A stretch of DNA of 64,000 nucleotides from Xestospongia bergquistia (Eukaryota; Porifera; Demospongiae; Haplosclerida; Petrosiidae): NCBI GenBank assembly GCA_963965975.1, contig OZ014414.1, positions 8,799,230-8,863,229 of the forward strand, written 5' to 3'. Positions 10,740-23,600 of this stretch are shown here, one piece after another; the first letter of the stretch is position 1, and every line of letters starts with the position of its first letter. The notes under the pieces are model-generated. The model was given only the letters and a program-made list of their open reading frames with translations, had not been told where the DNA came from and made no database searches. The position numbers and the translations under genes were made by a program.

Positions 10740-11900
10740 AAGCCATATTTTATAGACTTCAGAGACAATACTGACTGTCCTGAGAATTGTAAATAGAGAT
10801 CATCTTTAACAAGAGGTAAGATACTATGCTTGTGTAGTAATTATCATTAACTGATTGCGTTTTTAAAATTACTTATAAATTACTTATACTTATAAGTTTT
10901 ATTGTACTCTTATTTAGAGCTATTATGTAAATATTATATGTAACATACAGCTGTATCCATGACAATACATATACATGTATAATATTACAATATGTACATT
11001 TATTATTAATTTGCTAAAATTATTTATTTCAATGTCATGTGATATTAATACTAAGATATTATAAGTGACTAAATCCTTTGAACCTTGGACTTAAAAATAT
11101 ATTAAGTTTATATTAAATAATACATTAATTGAATTTAATTCCTCTATCACTAGATAATAGAATATTTGTTGTATATATTCTTATAGTAATGTAATCAGTT
11201 TAATACTTTCAAACTATATAATGATTTAAGAGTTAATATGTAGTATGTTCTCCCATACTAACTACACAATACTTGTGTTTAACTAAGGGGAGTGGTCTTG
11301 TATGGTCTCTCCTTATCAACTTAACACTGGTTGGTAATATATATAGTAATTGACTATATATATAACATGTAGTTATATTAGAGATATTAAAATGGACTAT
11401 ATGACTTTATGTACATTGTTTTACTGAATTTGTATCTTTTTCAATATCAATTAATTCCCAAATCATTTAGAAATTTTGGGACCTACTCAACAAAACTTTA
11501 GAACCTTTACCACATGTACATATATATGTACATGTATATATGGTATATGCACATGTACATGTATATATTTCCCTAATAATGATGTCAGTTGTCATGTGAT
11601 AAACAGCTCATCACATGATCAAATAAATTTGTCACAGCTGCAATAAACTCACCCTATATTATTATTATATGAAGTAATGTCATAATAATTTATATAAATT
11701 TGTATATTAAGAGAACAAAAGAGTTAAGTATATTCTTATGTAATAAATATTAATAACTAGACATACCACAATAATACATCTAATTACATGTATATGTAAT
11801 AATTAAAACATGTACTTCATTAATACATTGTTTTAATAACATAATATAATTTTCATTATTAATTTTTTATAGTTACTTTATAATTATTACTTCATTGGAC
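10740..11900. other. AT-rich intergenic stretch, no gene seen
   Basis: This lies between the divergent starts of the unit 2 receptor gene and the Cobl-like locus. It is very AT-rich with short palindromes around 11510-11570 (repeated ACATGTACATGTATA-type words). No splice-consistent coding segment was found. It probably holds both promoters, but no specific element can be supported. Confidence 0.5.
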
Positions 11901-12261
11901 AATGGCTCATGTCTCCTTACCACGTAGTATATCTAATGCTGACTTAGATCAAACCAATCTTTATCACGACTTTATTAAGAAGACATCCATTTTAAATGGT
12001 CATATTAAGTCATCCATACATTAATCTGTTCATTAGTTATCATACAATAGTCTGTAATGAATGGATAGATAGTCAACTAATGGACAGATGATATCAATAT
12101 TATATTTAAATGTAATATCTATTGTCAGAATTAATCACACTCCATCTACTATTGATCCATTTCATCCATCTATTCATCCATTCATACAATAGTCTGTAAT
12201 CACTACTACACAATAATATTTCAACACATAATATATTTAACATCTTATCATGTTATTATAG

Positions 12262-12262
<1 letters not shown>

Positions 12263-12288
<26 letters not shown>
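12263..12288. repeat. (CT)n microsatellite at the splice acceptor of the Cobl-like exon
   Basis: An uninterrupted CT run sits just before CATAGCAG at the start of the long Cobl-like exon, acting as a polypyrimidine tract. The unit 5 homologue (46316-46412) is much longer. Confidence 0.85.
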
Positions 12289-12292
<4 letters not shown>

Positions 12293-14182
12293 GCAGATAG
12301 AGGAATCAACAGAGGTCATACAAAACAACCTAGTACTAACAATCATAAGAAAGGAGCTAAAAATGATACAAGTTACAGTTCTACTCTACCTATCAGAGTA
12401 AAAGCTCGTAAACGATCAAGTCCTCCAGTACCACACATATTTAGTTCTGTTCGAGGCAGAAACAATCGTAAACAACGACCAGTTATTAATGATGACATGT
12501 ATACTAGTAGTCAGAATCATAGTGAATCCTCAGGATATATGAGTTAGCATTCTTCATACAACTCCTTACTTGATCAAGAGAGTTTTAATAGTTTAAACAG
12601 TCAAGATTGAATTAGAAACTACAAGAGTACCTCCTCTCTTTCTTCTACTGCCAATGATCCTAAGAATATCTCCTCAACAACCCCAAAAGCATCCAATGGG
12701 GACTTAACACAACCTCCTAATAAACCTAGGGTTCTTAATCGTACTAGGTCATCTTCAAGTGACAGAAGTGGGTGGGGTCATAAGGGTGTGGTTGCTAAGG
12801 AAAATGGGATACATCTACTTCAAACTAATGGGTCAATCTCACCCAATGTCTTTGATGATGATGTCATTGATAACAGAGAAGATACACCACCAATGTCAAA
12901 ATATTCACCTCATAAGGAATCCTTACCCACTAGTCTTAATGGCTTAGAGGGTTCACCAATAGTAACGAGGAAAGAATCCTTTCCTGGTAAATTAAGCCCA
13001 CCTATAATTAGTCCTACAGCCAGTCCTGAAATAAGGCGGAGAGTAGAGATGTTAACAACACAAGTTGTATCTCAAAGTTCTCATGATTCAAAAACTAATG
13101 TGTTCAGTTTTCCTGATCCTCTTGAAATATTGAAAACTCACAGACTCTCAACAGAATTGACATTATTAAATGGCATTAGTGACCTTTCACCAGATGATTT
13201 CCCACCAATTGATCAAAACGCCTATTCATATGGTCAACCAGACTCACAAAATTTTCAAACTGGTTCTAAAAACCAGCCTAGTCCACCTCGGCATCGTCGG
13301 GCTCCCAGTCCACCTAAGGGTGGTTCTCCAAGACGCCGGTCTATGTCTCTGAGCAATTCTAGTCAGGAGAGTCCACGACCTCATCTTAAATCTCAAGGTA
13401 GTTTAAGTGGGAGCTCACCATATCGTACATCTGACCAAAGTCTCAAAATGTCCCCTAGCATCCCAAAGCGAAAAGCTCCACCTCCTCCATCCCCAGGAAA
13501 GGAAAAACGTACCTCTAGACATTTAAGTTTAGATGGAACACCCACTTCTATCACTATTGACAAATTTAAATATCCTCCTGTACAAGACAAGGGTTCTGAA
13601 ATTATTAAAAATAATCCTTCATCCCCTATTAGGGGATCTGTAAAACTACAGAGGGAGCTCTCAAAGGAACTAGTAAGAAGATCAAGTAAGTTAGTACAAC
13701 AAGAGGAACATATATATCACAAGATACCAGAGAGACAAATGAGTCAAGAAATTGAAAAAACAAAAAATGTTCCAGGACCTCAAGAAAAAGAACATGTTTA
13801 TCACAAGATATCTGAAATACAAGATAGTCGTGATAAAGTAGTGAAGAGACAAGAGAAAGATGCTGTTCATTCCAAAATCAATCTTGTACAAGATAAGAAA
13901 TCAAGTCACGATAAAGAAAAGAAAAAAGTCAAAAATGCCAATCAAATTTTAAAAGCATCTGGTGTTAATACTGTTATCACATCTGAGCGTAGTAATCTTT
14001 TGGCGGCAATTAGACACGGTATGCAGCTGAACAAAGTCAAAAGCGAAGAAGACAAGAGACACGAGGATTCTCCCATGCCGTGGGATGTAGCAGCCATATT
14101 GGAACGAAGACAAGCATTAGCTAACTCTGATAATGAGTTTGAAGAAGCTGCAGTACAGGAAGCTGAATGGGAAGACATGTGA

Positions 14183-14928
14183 GCTGTTGCTTAGCAACTA
14201 GAAATGGTAAATAAACAAAAGTAACAAGCAACAAATCAAAACAAACAATTTGAACAACAACATTATCATCATCTCATCACATAATCTTGTCTAATATAAT
14301 TTTGTTAATAACTTATCATTTTATTGATATAATATTATGTCCATATATGGAATTATAGTTCATTTACCTACTCTTCTCTCCATAGCAACAGAGGTAACCA
14401 ATTCATCCTATCACATCACTTTCTAATTTGTATGACATCTCTCTTTCCTCTTTTATTAGCTATTTAGAGCTAATAAAATAACAATATATACTTATTATAA
14501 AAGAGATTTAACTAATATTCCACAGATCATTACCACAAACACTGATAATGTCATTGTTATTTAGTCTCTCACATAATATATCATATTATATTAACACACA
14601 CACAGACATATTGTATAATATATTATGTCATTATTGTTATTAACGATCAGTTTATTAAATTAAGTTATTAATTATTAATATTAAAATCAAATATATCCAT
14701 ATTAATTATTATAATTATTAATTTGTTCATTATAATTGTTATTATTGTATTATAATAATATGATTTAGTAATTACATGTAATTGATAATTACAAGTACAT
14801 GTAGATCAGTAGCTTTATATAACTACATGTAGATCAATAGTTACATTGTTCTAAATCTATTCAATATCTATAATACTTGATAGATATAACTGTCTACATG
14901 TATATGTATGTTTGTGAATTGTTTTTAG
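14183..14928. other. AT-rich non-coding stretch
   Basis: This lies between the WH2 exon and the small LTQEER exon. It is low-complexity with TTAATTATT runs and a (CA)n run near 14596. It is nearly identical to 47630-48348. No coding or RNA gene was recognised; it may be an intron of the Cobl-like gene. Confidence 0.5.
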
Positions 14929-15359
14929 ATTTGACTCAGGAAGAGAGAATATTAATGTTAGATTGTGCAAGTGAAAATTCAAAGGATGATTTGAAGGGAC
15001 ACGATAGGAGGATGACATCATCATATAGGATGATTGATGAAGTTGAGGAGAAAGATAACTGGAATAATGATATCATGACTAACAGTTAAGAGGTTTAACA
15101 GTCAATAATAATAATATGTAATGTTCCTTGTTTTATGTAATTTAGTGTGAAATTATTTCTACTACTATTATTAGGAAAGTAATACAATTAGTAAATGAAA
15201 AGAATGGAGATCTTTTGTCTAAACACTTACTATATTATTTTATATAATTCCTTCTTTAGTCTACTAGTCTATCTGTCCATTCATTTATCCTAATGTCCAT
15301 TTGACTGTCTATCCATTCATCCATATAACTATTTATCCATCCATTCATTTCTTTTATAG

Positions 15360-16181
15360 GGTCCTGCATTATTGACTTTAGCGGAACTTGTTCAGATAGC
15401 ATTAGATGTTGCTCAAGATTGTTTACAATTGAGTCTGATATTTGGTAAGTGAAAGTTGAAGTAGTTATTATAAAGATATCATTATTGTAAAGGTCTTATG
15501 GAGTACTTCTGTGGGAGATTATGACATTTGGTAATCAACCATATCCTGGTAGAATAAACCAAGAGGTTCTCCAGTTTGTAACAGGAGGAGGAAGATTAGA
15601 TAAACCAGAGAACTGTCCAGGAAGATTGTATGTTGAATGGACGGACAGATGGATGTATGGATGGATCAATAAACTAATGGATGAATGATTAGATATGAGA
15701 CAAATTAATGGACAGTTAAATAATTCAATGGATCAATGGACAAATGAATGGATCAATAGATGAATATATATTAATAAATGTATTAATCATTAGATGATAT
15801 CAGTATATTTATAACTAGATATTAAATTAATGAATAGGAAAGTGTATATATTGATAGTCAGACTGACTTAGTTCTAATATTATAATTGTTAATTCTATTA
15901 TTTGTAGATATAAACTAATGTTGATGTGTTGGAAGAGGTATGTCAGTGAGCGACCTCACTTTGCACAAATAGTAGATGTTATAGCATCATTCTTAGAACA
16001 TTTAAACAATAAAAGAGATAGTTATTATTCTTATGATGATGATGAAGATTTAGAAGAGGTCCTACAACGAAGAAACTCTAGACCTTCAAGAGAGGTAGTC
16101 TCCATAGAAAAGAACTTGAGTCACATCAGAATCATACTGGAATCATATTATTATTATAAAATATTATTTAAGATTATATAA
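15360..16181 (+). pseudogene. ROS1-like tyrosine kinase tail, unit 2 (catalytic exon deleted)
   Basis: Only C-terminal kinase exons remain. Exon 15360-15446 encodes PALLTLAELVQIALDVAQ and then jumps, out of frame, into sequence of the later 'FTIESDIW' exon; the HRD, DFG and APE segments are deleted. The next exon (about 15492-15627) encodes the C-lobe (YGVLLWEIMTFGNQPYPG) and keeps CAG at 15572-15574, where the other three copies have TAG. The last exon (from 15908) encodes MLMCWKRYVSERPHFAQIV and an acidic tail. No glycine-loop exon precedes it in this unit. It cannot encode a kinase. Confidence 0.85.
15640..15775 (+). repeat. Degenerate (GGAT)n minisatellite
   Basis: The intron before the last kinase exon holds degenerate GGATGGAT/AATGGATCAAT words. 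The opposite-strand version (TCCATCCATTCAT) lies in the upstream intron (15270-15350). The same pair occurs in all four kinase copies (for example 26135-26225, 48700-48780, 58480-58560). Confidence 0.7.
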
Positions 16182-16193
16182 AAATTATAATAT

Positions 16194-17540
16194 AAAGAGT
16201 ATTAATAACAGAGTCCCAGGGGAGAGAAGAGAGGATTACATTAGCTGTTTTAAAGTCACCTTTATTATAAAGCCAAATATTACAAAGGTTCTTAGAGGAT
16301 GGTATGTAATGTTGTCTTAAAGGGACAATCAACAATAACAAATTACAAAACAATGGAGGAAGAAAAAGAAGGACATGACAAGTTTGAAGGAACAAAGATA
16401 AGATCAATAGTTGATGATGTACTTCAATAATTAAGAATAATGAGTAGGTTCTTTGATAATTTGAGAAAGATCAATGGAATTGATAAAGTCAAGGAGTTTA
16501 GTTAGAAGGGGAGAAGGGCTCATAAAATTTATGTTAAAATCACCAGTAAGAAAAAAAACTTTCCATATGATCATGGTTTAAAGAGGTTAAGAAATCTATT
16601 AAGATGTCTAGGGCTCCATTATTACTTGGAGGCTGATAGAAAGAGCCAAGTGTGAATGAATAATTAGAAATAGTGACAGAGAGAAGGATTAGTTCAAGAT
16701 TCAAGGGGGATGGGATTACTTTGAATGAAAGTGAAGATTTAATATAAACAACTATTCCACCACCATGGTGGGAACAATCTTTATGAACACAGTGATAATT
16801 AGGTATAGAGATGTCATTGTCAGAAATGTCAGATACTGAGGAGACTAGAGACTTCACACAGTAAGGACAAATGAAGGGATAGTTAGCAGCAACAGTGGGA
16901 GAGATGTTAACATATTCACTATGAGACCAACAAGACTCACATTCTATCATGTGGCCAGTGTCTTCTTGGGTCAAACAAACACACTTCACAACATCTTCTT
17001 TATCATTTCCAGGACCTGGATTTAATTCAATGTCACCAGAGAGTAGAAGGAGAAGAAGTAGAACTATAGCTTGGTACGTTGATGAACTACTACAATGGAG
17101 GTGAGAAAAAGACTTTGTCAGATATCTACGATGTCTGGGTTGATTTGGTACAAAAACAAGACTATACATGTAACAGGTGATGTGTAGACTTCTTTCCTCG
17201 AGAGACAGTTTCTGAGAGAAGGCAGCGTACGAGTGGACAGACAGAAAAAAGAAGCACATCAGAAACAGCTGACCGCGCGCCATTTTGATACTAGAATATT
17301 TTCATCTCTGAATATAAGACAGGTCATGTTGACTTCTTTAGGTGGTCTAAAATGTACATTTCTCATTGCTTGAGGTCTTCTCTCGCCACAAAGGGTTAAA
17401 AATAATACTCCGCCCACAAATAATAATTATAGGCGCCAAGTAACCAACTGTTAGAGACAAAAAAGTGCGACGTTAGAGAAGTAAGTGTCAAGCAAAACTG
17501 CTCTATTTTTATTGTCTACTAGTTTTGTTAGAGAAAGAAA
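16194..17540 (-). mobile_element. LINE with 2A, PHD finger and APE endonuclease, unit 3
   Basis: The frame from 17283 down to 16540 is the best-preserved copy. It has a hydrophobic N-terminus (MCFFFLSVHSYAAF), a second leucine run ending in SGDIELNPGP (a 2A ribosome-skipping motif), then a PHD finger (CVCLTQEDTGHMIECESCW, then CPYC). An internal deletion joins this directly to an APE-type endonuclease (CSHHGGGIVVYIKSSLSF, LGSFYQPPSNNG). A frameshift at about 16560 leads to TGDFNINF, and 16200-16330 encodes the post-endonuclease linker (HYIPSSKNLCNIWLYNKGDF). Reverse transcriptase is absent. The architecture fits CR1/L2-type LINEs. It is non-functional and lies 3' of the receptor gene on the same strand. 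Confidence 0.85.
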
Positions 17541-17634
17541 TTGTTAATAAACGAAGAGAAAAGAAAGTTAAAAGAAATTTAAAGAGAAAATAAAAGTGAG
17601 TGAGAAGACAAATTAAGAATAAACAACAAACTAC

Positions 17635-20600
17635 TTAGAATATGGAGAATTTAAGTCTGTCTTTAATAACTTGATAACTGTCTAACTTCTTACAATACTC
17701 TTCATGTTGTCTTGATAAGTATAGTTTCCTTATTGTAGTATTTTTATTAAGTGATGTACATATTGTCTTGATATCATCATTGTTCAATGAAGTATTGTCG
17801 AGATCTAGTCTTGTCAATGATGTAGTTGTTTGTATTAGATCTGCTATTGTACTGGTACTAACTGAAGTGATCTGAGGATTACCTCCGATGTTCAACATAG
17901 TCAATGTTTGGTTTTTAGTAAGTCCTTCACAGATATATCGGACTCCATTATCAGTGATGTTACAGTTGTAGAGACGTAGTTCTTTTAAAGTTGTATTACT
18001 TGATAACATAGTAGATAAGTGAGTTATATCTTCATCTGTGATATCAGTAACATTAGACAACACTAACTGTTCAAGTGTTTTATTATTAAAGAGACTATCA
18101 CTGACTTGTTTGATACCACCAGTAAGTGAAGAGGACAACAGCTGTAGTATCTTTATTGTTTTATTAGTTTTTAGTATCTCTGATAATATCGATACACACT
18201 TACTGTCCAATGAAGTGTACCTTATATAAAGACTCCTCACTGTACACTTATTAAGATTGTTTATAATAACTGCAGTACTTTCAGGAGATGATAAGGAGAG
18301 AGTAATACTCCATTCTTTTCCTGTTTGTTGTTCTTTTATTAATTTACTTATAACATCTTCACTTTGTAATACACTTGGACTAATGAGTCTAAAACTATTG
18401 ATAACATCATACCACTGAACACTTCCAGTGTCTCCTGTTATAAAACAGAGTTAGTATATAGTATAGTACACACATAGTAATATATACTATAACACACTAC
18501 AATACACTGACAATACACTGAAGAAGAAAGGAAGCCATTACTGTTTACTGACTACGGTTACTATGACAACGAGCAAATAGGAGGCGGGGCTTATTATCCT
18601 GAATTTACTGAGATGTTCCTTTTAAATTACTGATTTACTTTTAGTTGGTCTAGCTACAGTAAGTCATGTTAATATATTACATCATTTTAATTTGTGAATT
18701 TATTGTAGTTATAGTAACAGATAGTCTGGTATGACCAGCCCCTTTGCTTAGAGAGGAAGGGTTTGGTAGTCCATACGGGTTCTTCCGTGTTCGCCTACTC
18801 CGGGTTCGCCTACTCTAATTTTAACACAAAAGTACGGTTTTGCCTACGGATACCGTAATTCTAATTAAACAAATATTGCGATTTTACAAATTACAATTCA
18901 AGAGCTACTGGACCAAAAGGGTCTGAACAATGTAAATAATGATGAAGTAGTTTAAGGTAAATGATAAGTAAAGAGTGTACAATTTAATGTTAAGAAAAGT
19001 AAAGATTAAAGAATTATAATTCACAATTCAAGAGCTACTGGACCAAAAGGGTCTGAAACAATGTAAATAATGATGAAGTAGTTTAAGGTAAATGATAAGT
19101 AAAGAGTGTACAATTTAATGTTAAGAAAAGTAAAGATTAAAGAATTATAAGTTAATGTGTTGAGACATGCCTACTACATAGTCTGATAAAGAGATTACAT
19201 TACTGCTAAATCTTTCTTTGAGTTCCTTAATGTGTTGATCTTTCTCTATAGCTTTCTTTTTCTGACGAGGTGGACGTGCACTGCTGCAAGCTGCTGTATC
19301 GAAACCTCTGTGCTGACTTGTTCTCTTTGAAATACCTCAACACATTCGAAGATGTTTGGATGGGATTTACCAACTACTCGCCGTAGACATTTAACAACGA
19401 AGATTTAATTAAATTTTATAAATGTTAATTCAATAAAAAATTCAAAAACTTCTATTAATTAGAATTACGGTATCCGTAGGCAAAACCGTACTTTTGTGTT
19501 AAAATTAGAGTAGGCGAACCCGGAGTAGGCGAACCCGTACTAACTCGTCCATACTATAGTACAGTTGTCTCTTTCACTAACATTCCTGATACAACTATTG
19601 AACTTGTATCAGACAAACCATATTGTTTTTACAGTGGGTGTGGGTGGAAATTTCTTTGATCTAAAGTGCAGGATCTATAAACAAACATCATTAGATGTTT
19701 CATTATGAAATATTGACTTCTTTGTCCTTTCTTGTTTTATTGTATTACAATATCTTTCATTTAGTCATGTTGATTTAACTCTAAAAATATTCATTGTAGT
19801 CTCACAAACCAACTTAAGAGAAAGGGGCTGAGTTAATTATGTTCCTTTTATATTAACATATAATAAGGTTTACATAAAATTAAATTCTTTTTCATCAACT
19901 GTAATATGCTACCAGATCCTTCCTCTCTAAGTGAAGGGGCTGACCTCATCAGACTATATATGGTATTATAGTATACAATGTGGTTCTATCATAACAAGAT
20001 TAGTTATAATGACATCATTATTACTTATGTCCATTATAGGTGGAGTCAACTAAGACACAGTCAAGTGTATTAATATTTGTCAGTAACAATATATGTAGTA
20101 GTTAGTCCATTTTAGTTGCTATTCATGTCAATAAAGTTACATTATAAATAACAATACTTGCAGTGTATGTGTATTTTATTATATTATAATTATAATAAAC
20201 TAATATAACATTCTCTAAGTCTTACCTCTTTTGTCTGACTCTTCATCCTTTGTCTCTTTATTATCATCATAGTCCTTTAATATATCATGTAATACTGGAG
20301 ACTCTATATAAGATACTTATATTAAACATGTACATGTATATAGTGTAATATGATAACACTTAATATAAACATTTTATAGATCTTATCATAATCATAACTC
20401 TATCATATTATACTGACACTAAGGGAGTGTATAGTAAATATGGAAATTTGTGGTTTATAAATTTAATAATTATTAACATTATTGATTGTAAGAGATAGAA
20501 TATTATCATATAAACTTACTTGGAGGAGTGGTTTCATCTTTATTATCAGCTGAACCTTTTAACTGATCTTTTAACTCTAATATTAGTGGAGACTCTAGTA

Positions 20601-23600
20601 GTCACAATTAAGACATATATATTATTAACAATATTATATTATTACCTGTAGTTTCATGTGTGGACTCTTCTTGACTGGATTTTGTTTGTGTTTCCTCAAG
20701 TCCTTGATCAGTTACTGGTTTACGAACCTTTGGTATGAATGCTAGATCTAGTAACAATGTCATATAATGAGAAGTCACTAATACCAGTTACCTTTCAAGC
20801 TCTGTTTTAACTCCTCAATCTGTATCTCTCTCTCTCTTACTTGTAAAGTCAATGACGTTATTATATCTTGTAGTGTCTCTAGCTCTTTCTGTCTCTCAGT
20901 AGACACTGACAGTATATTCTTCTCAATAGCTTTATATAAAATGAGAAGAAAATTGATCACTAATATATTATGTAAAATACTGACAACATTGGACTTGTGA
21001 TTGATGTTGTATTAATTTACCTTCCTTTGTTTTCACAAGTGATGTTAAATCTTCAATTGTCTTTTCTTTCATTTCTCTTGTTTCTATATAAAGGAACATT
21101 ATTATTAATTAAGTTATTAATCAGATATATCATATAATAGATAGTTATTAAATAAAACAATAGTTGTACACAATATACCTTCATTTTGTCTGATAATAGA
21201 TGACATTTGTATAGTCATCTTTTTCCGGATGGTTTGTTCTAGTTCCAAACGACTTCTCAACTCCTTTGTATTCTCTTCTACAATAGTTCTAACATCCTAT
21301 ATATCAATAAACAACACATGTAGTAACTGTTGTCTAATACTACTCATCTCTTACCTTGTCTCTTCTATGATCATAAATGGTACAATGACCAACTGTAAGT
21401 TGAAGTAGTCCTTTCTCTTTCATTATTTCAAGAGTCTCCTGAGCTCTGGCAATAAGTAGAGTTGTTAGATTGAGTGGAAAAAAACAGGTGACAATGATGG
21501 AGTTGCCTCTTTGTATGTAACGAATCTCCACATTTATGTCAAGTGATATGGAAAGAATGTCCTCGATATCTTTCAAAGTACAATCTTTAGGATCCCAATT
21601 TAACACAAAGACAACTGTCTCACATTTGAGAAGAGAAGGAGTATTTGTTATTTTAAAACTTTCATCTAAACAGAGAGAAGCCTTTGTTTTTTGACAAAAT
21701 GACTGAACTATATCTTTGTATGCTTGTATGTGTGTCTCAGCTTCCTTGATTTTAAAGCGCTCCACGATACCCTCCAGACAATTGATGTTTATCAGTGTAC
21801 AATGCTTTCTCACAACAGTTAGTATGTCATCAATGGACTTGGAGTGAACAATTTGAGATTCAAGGTGAGGGTAGCCATCTTCAAGAAATCTTTTCAATTT
21901 ATCAAGAGGTGGAGGTGTGGTATTGATAGCTTCTCTGATATTACTAAAGGCTATTGCAAATTCCCTTTTAATTGACCCAAAAATAGGACTCAAGCTTTGA
22001 GGAAGTATAATTTCCTTTACTACATCATCTACAATAAGATCAAGAAATAATCCTTCAATATATCACACACAGTATATACTAACCTTGTCTTGAAGCTTTA
22101 GTGCTATCTAATGATTTAGTGGTCAATGGGTGTTTAACTCTGGTCTGTATTTTAGGAATGATAACATCAGGAAATACTTTTTCTATTAAAAATTAATATT
22201 AAAATTATCATTTAATTTAATGAGTACATAATAATGTATTTACCACAATCCTTTAAGACAGCATTAGCACATGGTACAGTGCTAGTAAATTTTAACAATA
22301 CACTAGCAAAGATCGTCAGATGATGATAGTTGGTATGTACAGCATGACGTACAGCTCCTAACAACATCAATAATGCTTTATTTGTTGACAAAGACTTGGC
22401 AGTATATTTTATAATTGCTAGTCTAGTTTTAGTAATAATTCCCTCTCCATAAAGGTAGTGTGCTACTCTAACAGGAAATCGGAGAGACTGAGAGAGAGTA
22501 CCATAATGACAACGTAAAATGTCACTGGCATGATCTTCATGACTACTATAACTTGTCATTACTACCTCTTGAACATTAGCTACTGTTGTCTGGTCATCTG
22601 GAAATGTTTGACCTATTAACAATATGTATTAATTATAAATTATTTAATTGACCTCTTACCATATTCACTGATAATTCTCTTGGAGAGCATTTTCGTCTCT
22701 TCAAACTTGGACAGTACTGTTGCTAACACTTTCAACTTCTTATGATCTGAAGATATTGTTATATGTATAGCAGATAACAGAGTTGTCTTCTTCTCATCTG
22801 GAGTGCCTTGCAATGACTCCATCTTATCAAGTGTTTCTTCATTGATGCATCTCTCACTAAATAAGAGCTGGAACACTTTTACAAGATTGATCTGAGATTG
22901 TGACATCTCTTCAATAAAACTTTGGAGAGTATTTTCCTTCACTAAGGAACATATTCACTGACTGCATCAATAAATGTTGTATCAACTTACCTTTAGTTAA
23001 GTGTTGATGTATTTCATTAGCCTTCTTAATATTATTAACAATAGGACCCTTGATGGAAGTAATCACCGTTTCCCAGGTAACAAGATGTGACTCAGTAGTG
23101 GTTAACCAGCTATGAATAACTTGAGCTAGTTTGTAAGTATTACTCTTTTCACTGTTTGTTAAACCATTTAAAATATTGCAAGAGACTTTCAATGATAATC
23201 CAATCTCATACCACATATCACTAATATCAGCTAATTGATAATGTAGTTCATGTTCAGTAGGAGCCTTCCTCAAAATATATGAAATATCTAAAATGAAGTA
23301 ATACATTAAAACAACTGATAGTGAATGTTATATCAAGTCTTGTATGTTACCTGGTTCTTGAGTTTGAGGCAGTATGTGTGTATGGGATTGAAGAATAGCA
23401 CCTGGTTCAGTACTTGGGATATCCATTCCTATAATAAAAATGACACATAACCATTAATAAACTAATAATATAATATTTATAACATGATGTACATGTAAAG
23501 TACTTACTTGTAGAAAGACTACAGGATTTCCACAATGTCTGCTCATACTCATGGGCAATGGTGAGTTCTTCCTTCCTCAAAGCATCTATCACTTGTCTTC

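Larger units (their letters stand above)
11902..15089 (+). pseudogene. Cordon-bleu-like WH2 protein, copy 1 (interrupted)
   Basis: A possible first exon begins at the ATG at 11902. A long exon runs from about 12296 to 14182. It is proline- and serine-rich with actin-regulator-style tracts (PPRHRRAPSPPK, PPPPSPGKEK), basic patches, repeated HIYHKIPE/HVYHKISE motifs, and a C-terminal WH2-like segment (SNLLAAIRHGMQLNKVK) followed by MPWDVAAILERRQ. WH2 motifs bind monomeric actin, and a terminal WH2 resembles cordon-bleu proteins. Two in-frame stops, TAG at 12545-12547 and TGA at 12608-12610, split the frame; from 12611 it stays open for 523 codons. A possible terminal exon at 14929-15089 (LTQEERILML...MTNS stop) may belong to it, but an extra T near 14177 disturbs the splice frame present in copy 2. 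Confidence 0.65.
18722..19956. mobile_element. TA-flanked MITE in unit 3, split by a Mutator-like insertion
   Basis: This is the same MITE as at 6821-7278. Its left inverted repeat starts at 18722 and its right one ends at 19956. The 770-bp element at 18777-19546 is nested inside it. Confidence 0.6.

Noticed and set aside
11500-11580. Palindromic ATGTACAT words considered as an RNA hairpin gene or origin
   Set aside because: Simple AT-rich alternating words are common throughout the window and show no conserved flanking structure.
16540-17283. 2A motif as a sign of an integrated RNA virus
   Set aside because: The same frame continues into a PHD finger and an APE endonuclease with LINE-type linker sequence, which fits a non-LTR retrotransposon and not a virus.
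18038-18229. Plus-strand frames opposite the LRR exons (also 30418-30684, 40686-40994, 52286-52666, 63788-63976)
   Set aside because: Shadows of the LRR coding exon; LRR codon periodicity keeps the antisense frame open.
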